Positions 49,353 through 57,694 of a DNA stretch of 64,000 nucleotides are shown here, piece by piece; position 1 is the stretch's first letter, and each line of letters begins with the position of its first letter. Source of the stretch: an uncultured Acidobacteriia bacterium (lineage in GTDB: Bacteria > Acidobacteriota > Terriglobia > Bryobacterales > Bryobacteraceae); NCBI GenBank assembly GCA_903907865.1, contig CAIVPR010000099.1:1-64000 (forward strand), read 5' to 3'. Position numbers and translations under genes: made by a program. Below the pieces are notes generated by a model. It ran no database searches. It was not told the origin of the DNA and saw nothing but the letters and a program-made list of their open reading frames with translations.

Positions 49353-51718
49353 AGTTCTCGGTTTCTCCTCAATTGGAATTGGGGGCTCCTGACGATAGCG
49401 TCGATCAGGGCCGGAATGGTCAAGTCGTGTTTTTCAGCGTCGCGGATCACGGCGCGGAGTGCCGGGCGGTCGTAAGGCTCGAGGCCCCGGCCCAGCGCGT
49501 AGGTCATCAGCTTCTCGGCCAACGTTGTTACAAACTCGTCTTTGTGGGCGGTCAACAGCGCATTGCGCAGGCCGCCGGCACCGTCGAACTTCGAGCCGTC
49601 CGGTAGGATGCCTGAAGGGTCGATGGTCGAGCCGTTGTCCTTGTCCCGCCACGTACCGATGCCGTCGAAGTTTTCGAGCGCGAACCCGATCGGGTCCATC
49701 TTCGAGTGGCAGGAGGAGCAGACAGGATTGGCCCTGTGCTGTTCCATCGCCTGGCGCATCGACAGCTTGCCGTCCTTGCCGTGCGCTTCGAGCGGCGGAA
49801 CATTGGGTGGCGGCGCGGGTGGCGGCGTGCCCAGGAGGTTCTCCAAAACCCACTTGCCACGCTGCACCACGGAGGTGCGGTTGGGATACGACGTGACTGT
49901 CAGGATGCTGCCCTGGCCGAGCAGCCCTCCGCGCTTGTCGTCGGTCAATTCGACGCGCCGGAACTGGGGTCCATAGACTCCCTTGATGCCGTAGAACGTC
50001 GCGAGGCGCTGGTTGAGGTAGGTGTAGCGGGCGTCGAGGAACTCCGTCACCGTGCGGTTTTCCCGCAGGATAGCGTTGAAGAAGTGCTCGGTTTCCTGTT
50101 GGAAGGCCCTCTTCAGGGATGGATCGAACTCGGGGAACACGTCGGGGTCGGGCTTCACCTGATCCAAGTTGCGCAGGAAGAGCCACTGGCCGGCGAAGTT
50201 GCTCACGAAGGCCTTCGACTTCGGGTCGTCGATCATGCGCGCCAACTGCGCTTCAACAACCTTGGGGTCGGACAGCTTGTTCTGTGCAGCTAGGTCGAGC
50301 AGTTGGTCGTCCGGGATGCTGCTCCAGAGGAAGAACGAAAGGCGGGATGCCATTTCGTAGTCGCTGATGTGGTGGGAGCTTCCGGCGGCCGCGCCGGGTT
50401 TGTCGCGCTCGATGCGGAACAGGAAATCCGGGGACACCAGCATGGCGCGGATGGCCATCTCGACCCCCCGGTCGAAGTCCTTCTCCTTGTGGCCCGCGGC
50501 GTAGAAGTCCATCAGGGGCTTCAGGTCCGCGTCTGTGAAGGGGCGACGGTAGGCGCGGCGTCCGAGCGTGCTCAGGATCTTTTTGGCACAGGGCGCTTCC
50601 TCGGCGGCGGCTTTCGGGGCACACACGAAAAGCTTGGCACGGCTGGGGGACGTGCCCGGCCCTTGGATCTCATAGGGACCGGCAATGGTTAGATCGTTGA
50701 AATTGGCCCCGTTGGGACCCTCGGGAACGTCGAAAAGCTTCAGGCGCGCGCCGTCCATGCGGAGGTCCAGATGGGCCATGGGAGGCATGGGGCCCGCTCC
50801 ACCACCGCGACCAAAACCGCCTCCGCCGCCGCCGCGGCCGCCACCGATTTGGGGAACCACCTCCGCCACTGCCGACGATTTCATGAAAGTTGCGACCACG
50901 TGGTGCACACCCGACGGGATGCGCATCTTATATTCGAGGACTTGTCCAACCGGCGCGGCGGTCTCGCCGAACCCGGCAGCCGGAGCGGGCATGCGGATTT
51001 TGAAAGTGTAAGAGGCCTCAACCGGGAACGTGTAGTCAACCGAAACACCGCCAGCGGAGTCGAACGGCGCGCCTTCGTCAAGACGTTCCGAGCGCGCGAG
51101 CCGGGCTCCTGCGTTGGCTCGGCCACCTTTGGCTGGCGCGAACACATCGACCACGGGCTTGACTTCGGTATCCGCCACGGCAAGGCGCGCAACCATGCGG
51201 CCCGTCGTCATGTAGCGTTCGATCAGGACGGGCGACAGGGACAGAACGTCACCGATGTTGTCGAAGCCGTAGCCGGTGTCGTCAAGGGGAAGCGAATTGC
51301 CCGATTTGATGTCGAGGGCAAAAAGGTCGCGGATGGCGTTGGAGTACTCGTTGCGGTTCAGGCGGTGGATCGTGGGATGCCCCGGATTCGGGTTGGAGCC
51401 CGCTGCCCTGTCCAACTCCGTCTCGAGATAGGAAGTGAAGGCTTTTTCAGCCGAGGCGTCGGGATGCGGCATACCCCACGGGGGCATCTGCTTGGCGTTC
51501 ACCTTGCGCAGCACCTTTTCCCAAGTGGCTGCGTCGGCGGAGACCTTGGTCAAGTCCAACCCTTCCAATGCTAGATTGCCGGATCGGAGCTTGGTGCTGT
51601 GGCAGCCCACGCAGTATTGGCGGACCAATGCGTTCTGTGCGGCTCCAGAATTCTGGGTCTGCCCGAACAGGGCTGGTATGGCGGCCAGCGACAGGGCGGC
51701 GGCTAGGAGAGGTTTCAT
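49349..51718 (-). CDS. Exported DUF1587/1592/1588/1585 cytochrome-type protein
   Basis: 789 residues from ATG 51718, which begins the signal peptide MKPLLAAALSLAAIPALFG and lies downstream of the promoter at 51775; the frame stays open to 51772. A heme-binding CVGCH starts a cytochrome-like domain with VNAKQMPPWG. Then come DUF1587 (HRLNRNEYSNAIRDLF), a Gly-rich linker (GGGRGGGGGGFGRGGG), DUF1592/1588 (RLSFFLWSSIPDDQLL, RNRTSVVQRGKWVLENLL) and DUF1585 with CSSCHSKMDPIGFALENFD. These multi-domain proteins are abundant in Planctomycetes and Solibacter. No activity is established. Confidence 0.87.
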   Translation of the reverse strand: MKPLLAAALSLAAIPALFGQTQNSGAAQNALVRQYCVGCHSTKLRSGNLALEGLDLTKVSADAATWEKVLRKVNAKQMPPWGMPHPDASAEKAFTSYLETELDRAAGSNPNPGHPTIHRLNRNEYSNAIRDLFALDIKSGNSLPLDDTGYGFDNIGDVLSLSPVLIERYMTTGRMVARLAVADTEVKPVVDVFAPAKGGRANAGARLARSERLDEGAPFDSAGGVSVDYTFPVEASYTFKIRMPAPAAGFGETAAPVGQVLEYKMRIPSGVHHVVATFMKSSAVAEVVPQIGGGRGGGGGGFGRGGGAGPMPPMAHLDLRMDGARLKLFDVPEGPNGANFNDLTIAGPYEIQGPGTSPSRAKLFVCAPKAAAEEAPCAKKILSTLGRRAYRRPFTDADLKPLMDFYAAGHKEKDFDRGVEMAIRAMLVSPDFLFRIERDKPGAAAGSSHHISDYEMASRLSFFLWSSIPDDQLLDLAAQNKLSDPKVVEAQLARMIDDPKSKAFVSNFAGQWLFLRNLDQVKPDPDVFPEFDPSLKRAFQQETEHFFNAILRENRTVTEFLDARYTYLNQRLATFYGIKGVYGPQFRRVELTDDKRGGLLGQGSILTVTSYPNRTSVVQRGKWVLENLLGTPPPAPPPNVPPLEAHGKDGKLSMRQAMEQHRANPVCSSCHSKMDPIGFALENFDGIGTWRDKDNGSTIDPSGILPDGSKFDGAGGLRNALLTAHKDEFVTTLAEKLMTYALGRGLEPYDRPALRAVIRDAEKHDLTIPALIDAIVRSPQFQLRRNREL

Positions 51719-51774
51719 GCGGCGACAGGGGAGCGGCAACGTTGTGGGTCCTTTTTTACAAGTCCTACTCATCT

Positions 51775-51803
51775 AGCATAGTCCTGCAACCACGGGGAGC
51801 CAA
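51775..51803 (-). promoter_or_regulatory. Sigma70-like promoter of the DUF1592-DUF1552-ankyrin operon
   Basis: On the minus strand TTGGCT (51803-51798), a 17-bp spacer and TATGCT (51780-51775). A transcript would start near 51768, upstream of ATG 51718. Confidence 0.55.
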
Positions 51804-51816
51804 CAAGAATTTTCGT

Positions 51817-51824
51817 AAACGTTT
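51817..51824. promoter_or_regulatory. LacI-type operator-like palindrome
   Basis: AAACGTTT, inside GTAAACGTTTTTG, has the central CG of many LacI-family operators. It lies between the divergent DUF1592 operon and the SDR gene, 14 bp upstream of the former's -35 box. Half-sites are short, so this is tentative. Confidence 0.3.
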
Positions 51825-51962
51825 TTGATGTCTTGTTTTCAACGGCTTGTGGCTCTTTCACGTGGTGCGACGCGGCAGGCCGCGGCTGCAACCCGACCTT
51901 GGTTAGGGTGTCGGAATCTGGCCTTCGGTGCCCGGTTGACAGACAGTTGATAGGATGGCCGT

Positions 51963-52715
51963 TTGGCACAACTGGATGGACAAATCGCAATCGTGACCGG
52001 CGCCAGCCGGGGGATCGGCCGAGCCATCGCGGAGACGTTCGTACGCGAGGGTGCGCGGGTCGTCATTTGCGGACGGAAGCAAGAGGTGCTCGACCAGGTC
52101 GCTCGGGAAATCGGCCCTTTGGTCACGCCCGTCGCCTGCCATGTGGGACGTGCCGACGATATCCGCAACCTCGTCGACACCACGGTTGCCGAGTTCGGCA
52201 GGGTCGACATTCTGGTCAACAACGCCGGCACCAACGTGGCCCAGGGTCCGTGCTTGGAGATGGACGAGGGGCAGTTCGACAAGATGGTCGACGTCAACTT
52301 GAAGAGCGCATTCCGGCTGATGAACGCGGTCGCGCCTGGGATGTGTGAGCGCGGGTCGGGGTCGATCATCAACATCGCCTCAATTTCCGGCATCCGCCCG
52401 CAGCACCACGGCATGCTCTACAGCATGACCAAAGCCGCGCTCATCATGATGACGCAGTCGTACGCAGTGGAGCTGGGGCCGATGGGGGTGCGTGTGAACG
52501 CCATCGCGCCGGGGCTGATCCAGACGAAGCTCAGCGAATACTACTGGAAGGATGATGCGCGCCGCGATTCGCAGGTCAACCGCCAGCCGGTACGGCACCT
52601 CGGGCAGCCTTCCGAAATTGCCGAGGCAGCGTTGCTGCTGGCGGGCGGGGGCGGCTCCTACATGACCGGACAGACACTGGTGATCGACGGCGGCTTCCTG
52701 CTGTCATCCATATAA
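51963..52715 (+). CDS. Short-chain dehydrogenase/reductase
   Basis: 250 residues from TTG 51963, with AGGA 7 bp upstream. Classical SDR features are TGASRGIGRA for NAD(P) binding, NNAG (LVNNAGTN), the catalytic Ser in INIASISG and the YxxxK motif YSMTKAAL. It resembles gluconate 5-dehydrogenase and FabG-like enzymes. It is probably cytoplasmic and in one unit with the SGNH hydrolase 10 bp downstream. The polyol or keto-acid substrate is unknown. Confidence 0.87.
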   Translation: MAQLDGQIAIVTGASRGIGRAIAETFVREGARVVICGRKQEVLDQVAREIGPLVTPVACHVGRADDIRNLVDTTVAEFGRVDILVNNAGTNVAQGPCLEMDEGQFDKMVDVNLKSAFRLMNAVAPGMCERGSGSIINIASISGIRPQHHGMLYSMTKAALIMMTQSYAVELGPMGVRVNAIAPGLIQTKLSEYYWKDDARRDSQVNRQPVRHLGQPSEIAEAALLLAGGGGSYMTGQTLVIDGGFLLSSI

Positions 52716-52725
52716 GGAACTGACT

Positions 52726-53955
52726 ATGAAACTTCTTGGCCTGTTGGTATTTTCGACCTCGCTGTTCGCCCAGACCCACTGGGTTGGGACCTGGGGCGCG
52801 GCCCCGTCGCCGCAACTCGAGCCCGACGTAATGCAGAAACAATTCAAAGCCACCTTCAACAACCAGACGGTGCGCGAAATCGTCCACACCACCATCGGGG
52901 GCGACAGCGTGCGCGTGCGGTTGTCGAACGCTTTTGGGCCGGTTCCGGTGCAGATCGGCGCGGCGCACATCGCCGTCCGGGCGAACGGCGCGGCGATCGC
53001 GGCGGGTACGGACAGGGCCCTGACCTTCTCGGGGCGGCCATCGGTCGAGATTCCGGCGGGCGCGGTGGTCTTGAGCGATCCGGTCAGCTTGAAGGTGCCC
53101 CAGGCGGGTGACCTCGCGGTCAGCCTCTACCTGCCTGGCAACCTGCCGGGTGCAGGTGTGCACTACTCGTCGCAGCAGACCTCGTACATCGCCGAGGGCA
53201 ACGCGACCGCGGCGGCAACGCTGCAAAACCCCGTGCCGTTCACGTCGTGGGTCTTCCTGACGGGCGTGGATGTGCTGGCCCCGGCGAACGTGGGGTCGGT
53301 GGTTGCCTTCGGGGATTCGATCACCGACGGCGCGCGCTCTTCGAACGACACCAACCACCGCTGGCCTGACACGTTGGCGTCCCGGCTGCTGGCGCGCAAG
53401 GGCGCGACACCGTTGGCAGTGGTGAACATGGGGATCGGCGGCAACCGGATCCTGCACGAAGGGGCCGCGTCGAAGCGCCAGCAATTCGGCATCAACGCGC
53501 TGGCCCGGTTCGACTCCGACGTACTCGCCCAGCCCGGCGTCAAGTATCTGGTGATCCTCGAGGGAATCAATGACATCGGCCATGCGGGATCGTCTGCCCC
53601 GGCGTCCGAAACCGTGACCGCCGAGGATATCGAGGCCGGACTCCGGCAGATGATCGAACGGGCGCACGAGCGGGGGATCAAGGTGGTTGGGGCGACCCTA
53701 ACGCCGTTCGAGGGACCGGCGAACAAGACCCGCGGCTATTGGACCCCGGAGAAGGCCAAGGTCCGGGAGGCTGTCAACGAGTGGATCCGGACGTCGAAGG
53801 CTTTCGACGCGTTCATCGACTTCGACAAGGTTGTGCGGGACCCGGCGAATCCGACGCAGGTCCTGCCCGCATTCGACAGCGGCGACCAGTTGCATCCCAG
53901 CGACAAGGGCTACGACGCGATGGGCGCGGCGATTGATTTGGCGATCTTCAAGTAG
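52726..53955 (+). CDS. Exported SGNH/GDSL hydrolase
   Basis: 409 residues with signal peptide (LLGLLVFSTSLFA). An N-terminal beta domain (~20-185, THWVGTWGAAPSPQ start) precedes the SGNH core: block I FGDSITDG with nucleophile Ser, block II MGIGGNR, block III EGINDIGHA and block V DQLHPSDKGYDAM with Asp-His. The order matches bacterial carbohydrate esterases. It likely removes acetyl groups from polysaccharides in the periplasm. It is co-directional with the SDR gene. Confidence 0.87.
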   Translation: MKLLGLLVFSTSLFAQTHWVGTWGAAPSPQLEPDVMQKQFKATFNNQTVREIVHTTIGGDSVRVRLSNAFGPVPVQIGAAHIAVRANGAAIAAGTDRALTFSGRPSVEIPAGAVVLSDPVSLKVPQAGDLAVSLYLPGNLPGAGVHYSSQQTSYIAEGNATAAATLQNPVPFTSWVFLTGVDVLAPANVGSVVAFGDSITDGARSSNDTNHRWPDTLASRLLARKGATPLAVVNMGIGGNRILHEGAASKRQQFGINALARFDSDVLAQPGVKYLVILEGINDIGHAGSSAPASETVTAEDIEAGLRQMIERAHERGIKVVGATLTPFEGPANKTRGYWTPEKAKVREAVNEWIRTSKAFDAFIDFDKVVRDPANPTQVLPAFDSGDQLHPSDKGYDAMGAAIDLAIFK

Positions 53956-53969
53956 GCGTTAACACTGGA

Positions 53970-54056
53970 AACGGCAGTTTGCGCTCCCCGAACAAACACT
54001 CCCTTGCGGTCGCGGCTCGGCGGAATCGGCCCGTTACCGGGCCACGACCGCAATGA
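53970..54056. repeat. REP-like repeat, copy 5, with partly decayed inverse half
   Basis: GGAAACGGCAGTTTGCG (~53969) leads into the core CGAACAAACACTCCCTTGCGG...GCGGCTCGG (53989-54021). A degenerate inverted half follows (GGCCACGACCGCAATGAACAG, to ~54061). The AAACGGCAGTT end matches the terminal repeat of the unit at 26061. It separates convergent genes. Confidence 0.7.
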
Positions 54057-54062
54057 ACAGTT

Positions 54063-54872
54063 TTACTTCGTGGGGTTGGCCTTCAGCCCCGCCATGCCCC
54101 AGTCGTCAATCGACGTTTCCTTCCCGTCCACCGAGCGAATCCGGAACGTGGCCTTCCCGTCCACCACCTCGATCCAGCCATACCCGAAGAACCACCCGTC
54201 TTCATATTTCGCGCTGGCCCGCAGGTGTCCTCCCGAACTGGGCATCGACACATAGTCAACGCCATCCAACTGCCCATGCAGCATCGCGTGCACATGTCCG
54301 GCGATCACATAGCGGACGTCGTACTTCTTCGCCAACTGCTGCAGCCGCGCTTCGCGGTCGCCCAGCATCACGCCGAACAACCAGAAAGGCCGGTGCGAAA
54401 CGATGATCTTGACAGACGCGTCGGCGTGGGCCTTCAGGTCGGCTTCGAGGAATTCGTACTCGGAGGGAGCGAGATCGTCGGTGCGCGAATTGTCCAGAAC
54501 GGTGACGTGGACCGGGCCGGAACCGAAACTATAGTGCGGGGCTCGTCCGGTGAACTTTCGGAACAGCACCTCGGACGGGGCTGACCAGATATCGTGGTTG
54601 CCCGGCGCGGGATAGAACGGGACCGACTTCCATGGCGTCATGATCTTGGCCCATTCTTCCCATTCGGCCTCCGCCGTGGCGTCCTTGCCGCCTTCCACCA
54701 GGTCGCCGACGCCGAGCACGAACGCGGGCTTGCGATCCGAAATCGCGGACCAGACTTGTTCGTACACGCCGGGCTGGGTGGAACCGGTGCGGTCGCCCAG
54801 CACTGCGAAACGGAATGGATCCGCCGCGAACACGGACACCGCACCGAGAAGAAGAACAATCAGTTTGCGCAT
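54063..54872 (-). CDS. Exported calcineurin-like metallophosphoesterase
   Basis: 269 residues with signal peptide (LIVLLLGAVSVFA). Metal-binding motifs appear in order: VLGDRTG, GVGDLVEGG, PGNHDIW, SHRPFW and AGHVHAML. It may act on phosphate esters, nucleotides or phosphodiesters in the periplasm. It is encoded 6 bp downstream of the fused cytochrome-PQQ gene and is likely in the same operon. Confidence 0.88.
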   Translation of the reverse strand: MRKLIVLLLGAVSVFAADPFRFAVLGDRTGSTQPGVYEQVWSAISDRKPAFVLGVGDLVEGGKDATAEAEWEEWAKIMTPWKSVPFYPAPGNHDIWSAPSEVLFRKFTGRAPHYSFGSGPVHVTVLDNSRTDDLAPSEYEFLEADLKAHADASVKIIVSHRPFWLFGVMLGDREARLQQLAKKYDVRYVIAGHVHAMLHGQLDGVDYVSMPSSGGHLRASAKYEDGWFFGYGWIEVVDGKATFRIRSVDGKETSIDDWGMAGLKANPTK

Positions 54873-54878
54873 GGACTC

Positions 54879-57221
54879 CTATTTGCGGGGCAGCGCGAAC
54901 GCCACCACATTTCCGCCCGCGGCCACCGCGACATACTGCCTCCCCGCGATGGTGTACGTAATGGGGGACGCCTTCCACTGCGCGCCGGTGTTGAAATGCC
55001 ACAGGGTTTTTCCCGACGCCGCGTCCACCGCGGCGAACGACCCTCCGGTTTCGCCGTAAAACACCAAGCCGCCTTCGGTCGAAAGCACCCCGGAGTAGTT
55101 GGATTCCGGCGGCCCAACCTGCGGGACCTCCCAAACGATCTTCCCGGTTTCGAAGTCGACCGCCCTCAGGTATTTTTCCGCTGGGTCCTTCGGGTCGCGG
55201 TAGGGCTCGAAACCGCCGCTCTTCGTCTGCTGGTAGATGTTGCAGTCCTCCACCGCCATGACGTAGAACAGGCGCGTGGAGGGGTGGAAGGCCGTCGAAT
55301 ACCAGTTCGTGGCACCTCGTACCGCCGGACAGGTCTTGGTACCCCGTTTCCCCGGCTGGTTGCCTTCCAGAAGCACGGGACGCCCGTCGGTGCCGATTCC
55401 GCTCGCCCAGGTCAGCTTCTTGACGAAGGGCTTACCCAGCAGGAATTCGCCCGTCACGCGGTCGAGCACGTAGAAAAACCCGTTGCGGTTGGCCTGCATG
55501 AGCAGCTTCCGGTCGCGGCCTTGGAACTTGGCGTCGGCGAGGACGAAGGGCTCGTTGGCGTCCCAATCGTGGAGGTCGTGGGGCGTGAACTGGTAGTGCC
55601 AACGCAGTTCGCCGGTCTTGGCATCGAGTGCTACCACGCAATCGGTGTACAGATTGTCACCACCCCGCTCGTCGCCGTCGGTGTCGGGATAGGGGTTGCC
55701 GGTGGGCCAGTAGAGGAGACCTGTCGCCGCGTCGTACGAGCCCGTGGTCCACGTGGCACCGCCGCCGGTTTCGATAGCGTCGGCATTCCCTGCCCTGGTC
55801 CAAGTTTCGGACTTCGGCTCGCCGCGCTTGGGAACGGTCCAGAAACGCCACACCCGTTCGCCCGTGGTCGCCCGGTAGGCGGAGACGTAGCCACGAAGAG
55901 GGGCGTCGCCACCCGCCACACCGGTGATCACCAGGTCGCCCGCGACCAACGGCGCGCCGGTAGAGCCGAACGCACCCTTGCCTTCGCGGACATCCACGTC
56001 CCACATGAGGGCCCCGGTGACGCGGTTGAGGCAGATCAGGTGGGCATCGTCGGTGGCGAAGAAGATGCGGTCGCCCAGCAACGCCGATCCGCGGTTGGCA
56101 CCTTTCGCTGCGTCGCCGGCGATCTCCGAGCCCGAGTTGCGGCGGCGCTGGTAGCACCAGATCTGCCGTCCGGTGCCGCCATCCAAGGCGCAGACACGGT
56201 TGGGCGCGGTCAGGTAGAGGACGCCGTCGGCGACCAGCGGGGTCGTTTCCAAGACCTGGTATTCATTGGCCCAGGACCAGTCGAGCCTCAAGCCGGCCAC
56301 ATTTCCCGCGTTGATCTGCTTCAGCGGGCTGTGCCGGTTGCCGCCAACCACGCCGTTATAGGTTGGCCATTCCCCTTCGCCAGGCTTGAGGATCGCCTCG
56401 ACAGCGTTCTGCGGAACCGGCCGCGTGGCGCCCGGAATTGCGCCGACCTTGACGCCGTCGAGCTTGGCCAGGTAGGCGATCAAGTCGCGCCGTTCGGCGG
56501 CCGAGGCCGAGAGCGCGGGCATGTAGGCGGTGTTTTCGCGCTCTACACGGTCATATTCGGTGTCCGTAAGAAGATGGAAACGCCCGTCGAAGGTTTGCAG
56601 TTGGAGGTCGTGCGCGCCCTGGGAACGCGCGAAACCACGCAGTTGCTGGCCGTTGCGCAGGCGCACATGGACCACCCTCCACGCCTCGTCGGGGCAGAAC
56701 GCATAGCCGGGACAGGTCGCCGTGGAGTGAACGCCGATCCGGGCCGTAGGGTTGTCCAGTGTCTCGGCGATCTCGCGGAGGGTAAGCTCCTTGCCGATAT
56801 TGGAGAGATCGGGCCCGTTGGTGGTCCCGATTCCCCGGACCATGTGGCAGGTGGCGCACTGCCCGTTGCCGAAGAAGAAGGCCGCGCCGGAGGTCGCGTC
56901 GCCTTCGGGCTGGACGTCGAAGGCGGACGCGTTGAAGGACCGGATGTACTTCGCCAAGGGCCGCAGTTGTGCCTCCGGCAGGGGGAAGGCGGGCATGCCG
57001 CCCGTGGTGCCGGTGCGGATGAGATCGTGAATCTGCTCTTCGGAGCGGCGGCGCAGGGAGCGGTTGTTCACCAGGGCCGGGCCGCGGTCGGTGCCGGCCG
57101 CGGTTTCGCCATGACAGCCACCGCACATTTGGACGAACTGTTTTTCGGGCGTTTGGGCCCCCACGTGCCACACGACGAGGAGGAAGATCGCAAGCGCGCG
57201 GCAAGGCGCGGAGGACGGCAT
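54879..57221 (-). CDS. Natural fusion of diheme cytochrome c and PQQ-dependent dehydrogenase
   Basis: 780 residues. The signal peptide is followed by two cytochrome c domains: CGGCH (C33, C36, H37; Met ligand in GGMPAF) and CATCH (C122, C125, H126). As in the two split modules, the second heme domain contains a small beta insert (VRLRNGQQLRGFARSQGAHD) before its MPALSASAAERRDLIAYL helix. From ~265 onward a PQQ beta-propeller follows (LDGGTGRQIWCYQ, DNLYTDCVVALDAKTGELRW, TPHDLHDWD, LDRVTGEFLLG). It should oxidise a substrate and pass electrons intramolecularly. Confidence 0.88.
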   Translation of the reverse strand: MPSSAPCRALAIFLLVVWHVGAQTPEKQFVQMCGGCHGETAAGTDRGPALVNNRSLRRRSEEQIHDLIRTGTTGGMPAFPLPEAQLRPLAKYIRSFNASAFDVQPEGDATSGAAFFFGNGQCATCHMVRGIGTTNGPDLSNIGKELTLREIAETLDNPTARIGVHSTATCPGYAFCPDEAWRVVHVRLRNGQQLRGFARSQGAHDLQLQTFDGRFHLLTDTEYDRVERENTAYMPALSASAAERRDLIAYLAKLDGVKVGAIPGATRPVPQNAVEAILKPGEGEWPTYNGVVGGNRHSPLKQINAGNVAGLRLDWSWANEYQVLETTPLVADGVLYLTAPNRVCALDGGTGRQIWCYQRRRNSGSEIAGDAAKGANRGSALLGDRIFFATDDAHLICLNRVTGALMWDVDVREGKGAFGSTGAPLVAGDLVITGVAGGDAPLRGYVSAYRATTGERVWRFWTVPKRGEPKSETWTRAGNADAIETGGGATWTTGSYDAATGLLYWPTGNPYPDTDGDERGGDNLYTDCVVALDAKTGELRWHYQFTPHDLHDWDANEPFVLADAKFQGRDRKLLMQANRNGFFYVLDRVTGEFLLGKPFVKKLTWASGIGTDGRPVLLEGNQPGKRGTKTCPAVRGATNWYSTAFHPSTRLFYVMAVEDCNIYQQTKSGGFEPYRDPKDPAEKYLRAVDFETGKIVWEVPQVGPPESNYSGVLSTEGGLVFYGETGGSFAAVDAASGKTLWHFNTGAQWKASPITYTIAGRQYVAVAAGGNVVAFALPRK

Positions 57222-57345
57222 ATGGGGGCAGTATACCGCCGATGCCGTTACTCCGCCGGATGCGGCTCGACGGGGAGTTTCTCTTCCATTGCTGCCGCGT
57301 ACGGCGGCACCGGCGCTACTGATAAATTACGAGAGTAAGGACTGG

Positions 57346-57693
57346 ATGAAAATCGGGAAATCCCGTATCGGGAATCTGGATGTAATCACTCTGAACGGGC
57401 GATTGGACGCGGCCAACGAACACGCTTTCGAGGAGGAAGGCATCCGCTTGGTGCTTGCCGGCGCGCGGTGCATCGCAGTCGACATGGCGGGATTGACCTA
57501 CATCAGCAGTGCCGGGATCGGCGGACTCTTACGGCTGCGGGGAGCCCTCGGGGAGACTGGCGGCGAACTATTCCTGTGCGGAGCGAAAGGCGTGGTGAAA
57601 TCCGTCCTTGAGATAACGCGGGTAGCCGACATGATCAAGATGCATGCCAACTTGGCGGACGCGGCGGTAACTGTGCTCCCGGGCACCTCCTAA
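57346..57693 (+). CDS. STAS-domain protein (anti-sigma factor antagonist type)
   Basis: 115 residues from ATG 57346, which has an AAGGA ribosome site; the frame is open from 57289. The STAS fold has DVITLNGRLDAANEHAFEEE and the phosphorylatable-Ser region DMAGLTYISSAGIGGLLRL. It would bind an anti-sigma factor/kinase of the RsbW type encoded elsewhere. It lies 1 bp upstream of the PrsW-like protease gene, suggesting a shared regulatory job. Confidence 0.85.
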   Translation: MKIGKSRIGNLDVITLNGRLDAANEHAFEEEGIRLVLAGARCIAVDMAGLTYISSAGIGGLLRLRGALGETGGELFLCGAKGVVKSVLEITRVADMIKMHANLADAAVTVLPGTS

Positions 57694-57694
57694 A

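Noticed and set aside
47472-49475. A 667-residue plus-strand open frame
   Set aside because: Antisense to the ankyrin and DUF1552 genes, both of which show clear domains and a 4-bp-overlap operon structure.
54594-57338. A 914-residue plus-strand open frame
   Set aside because: It is exactly antisense to the well-supported phosphoesterase and cytochrome-PQQ fusion genes, has no recognisable domain, and reflects the high-GC frame bias.
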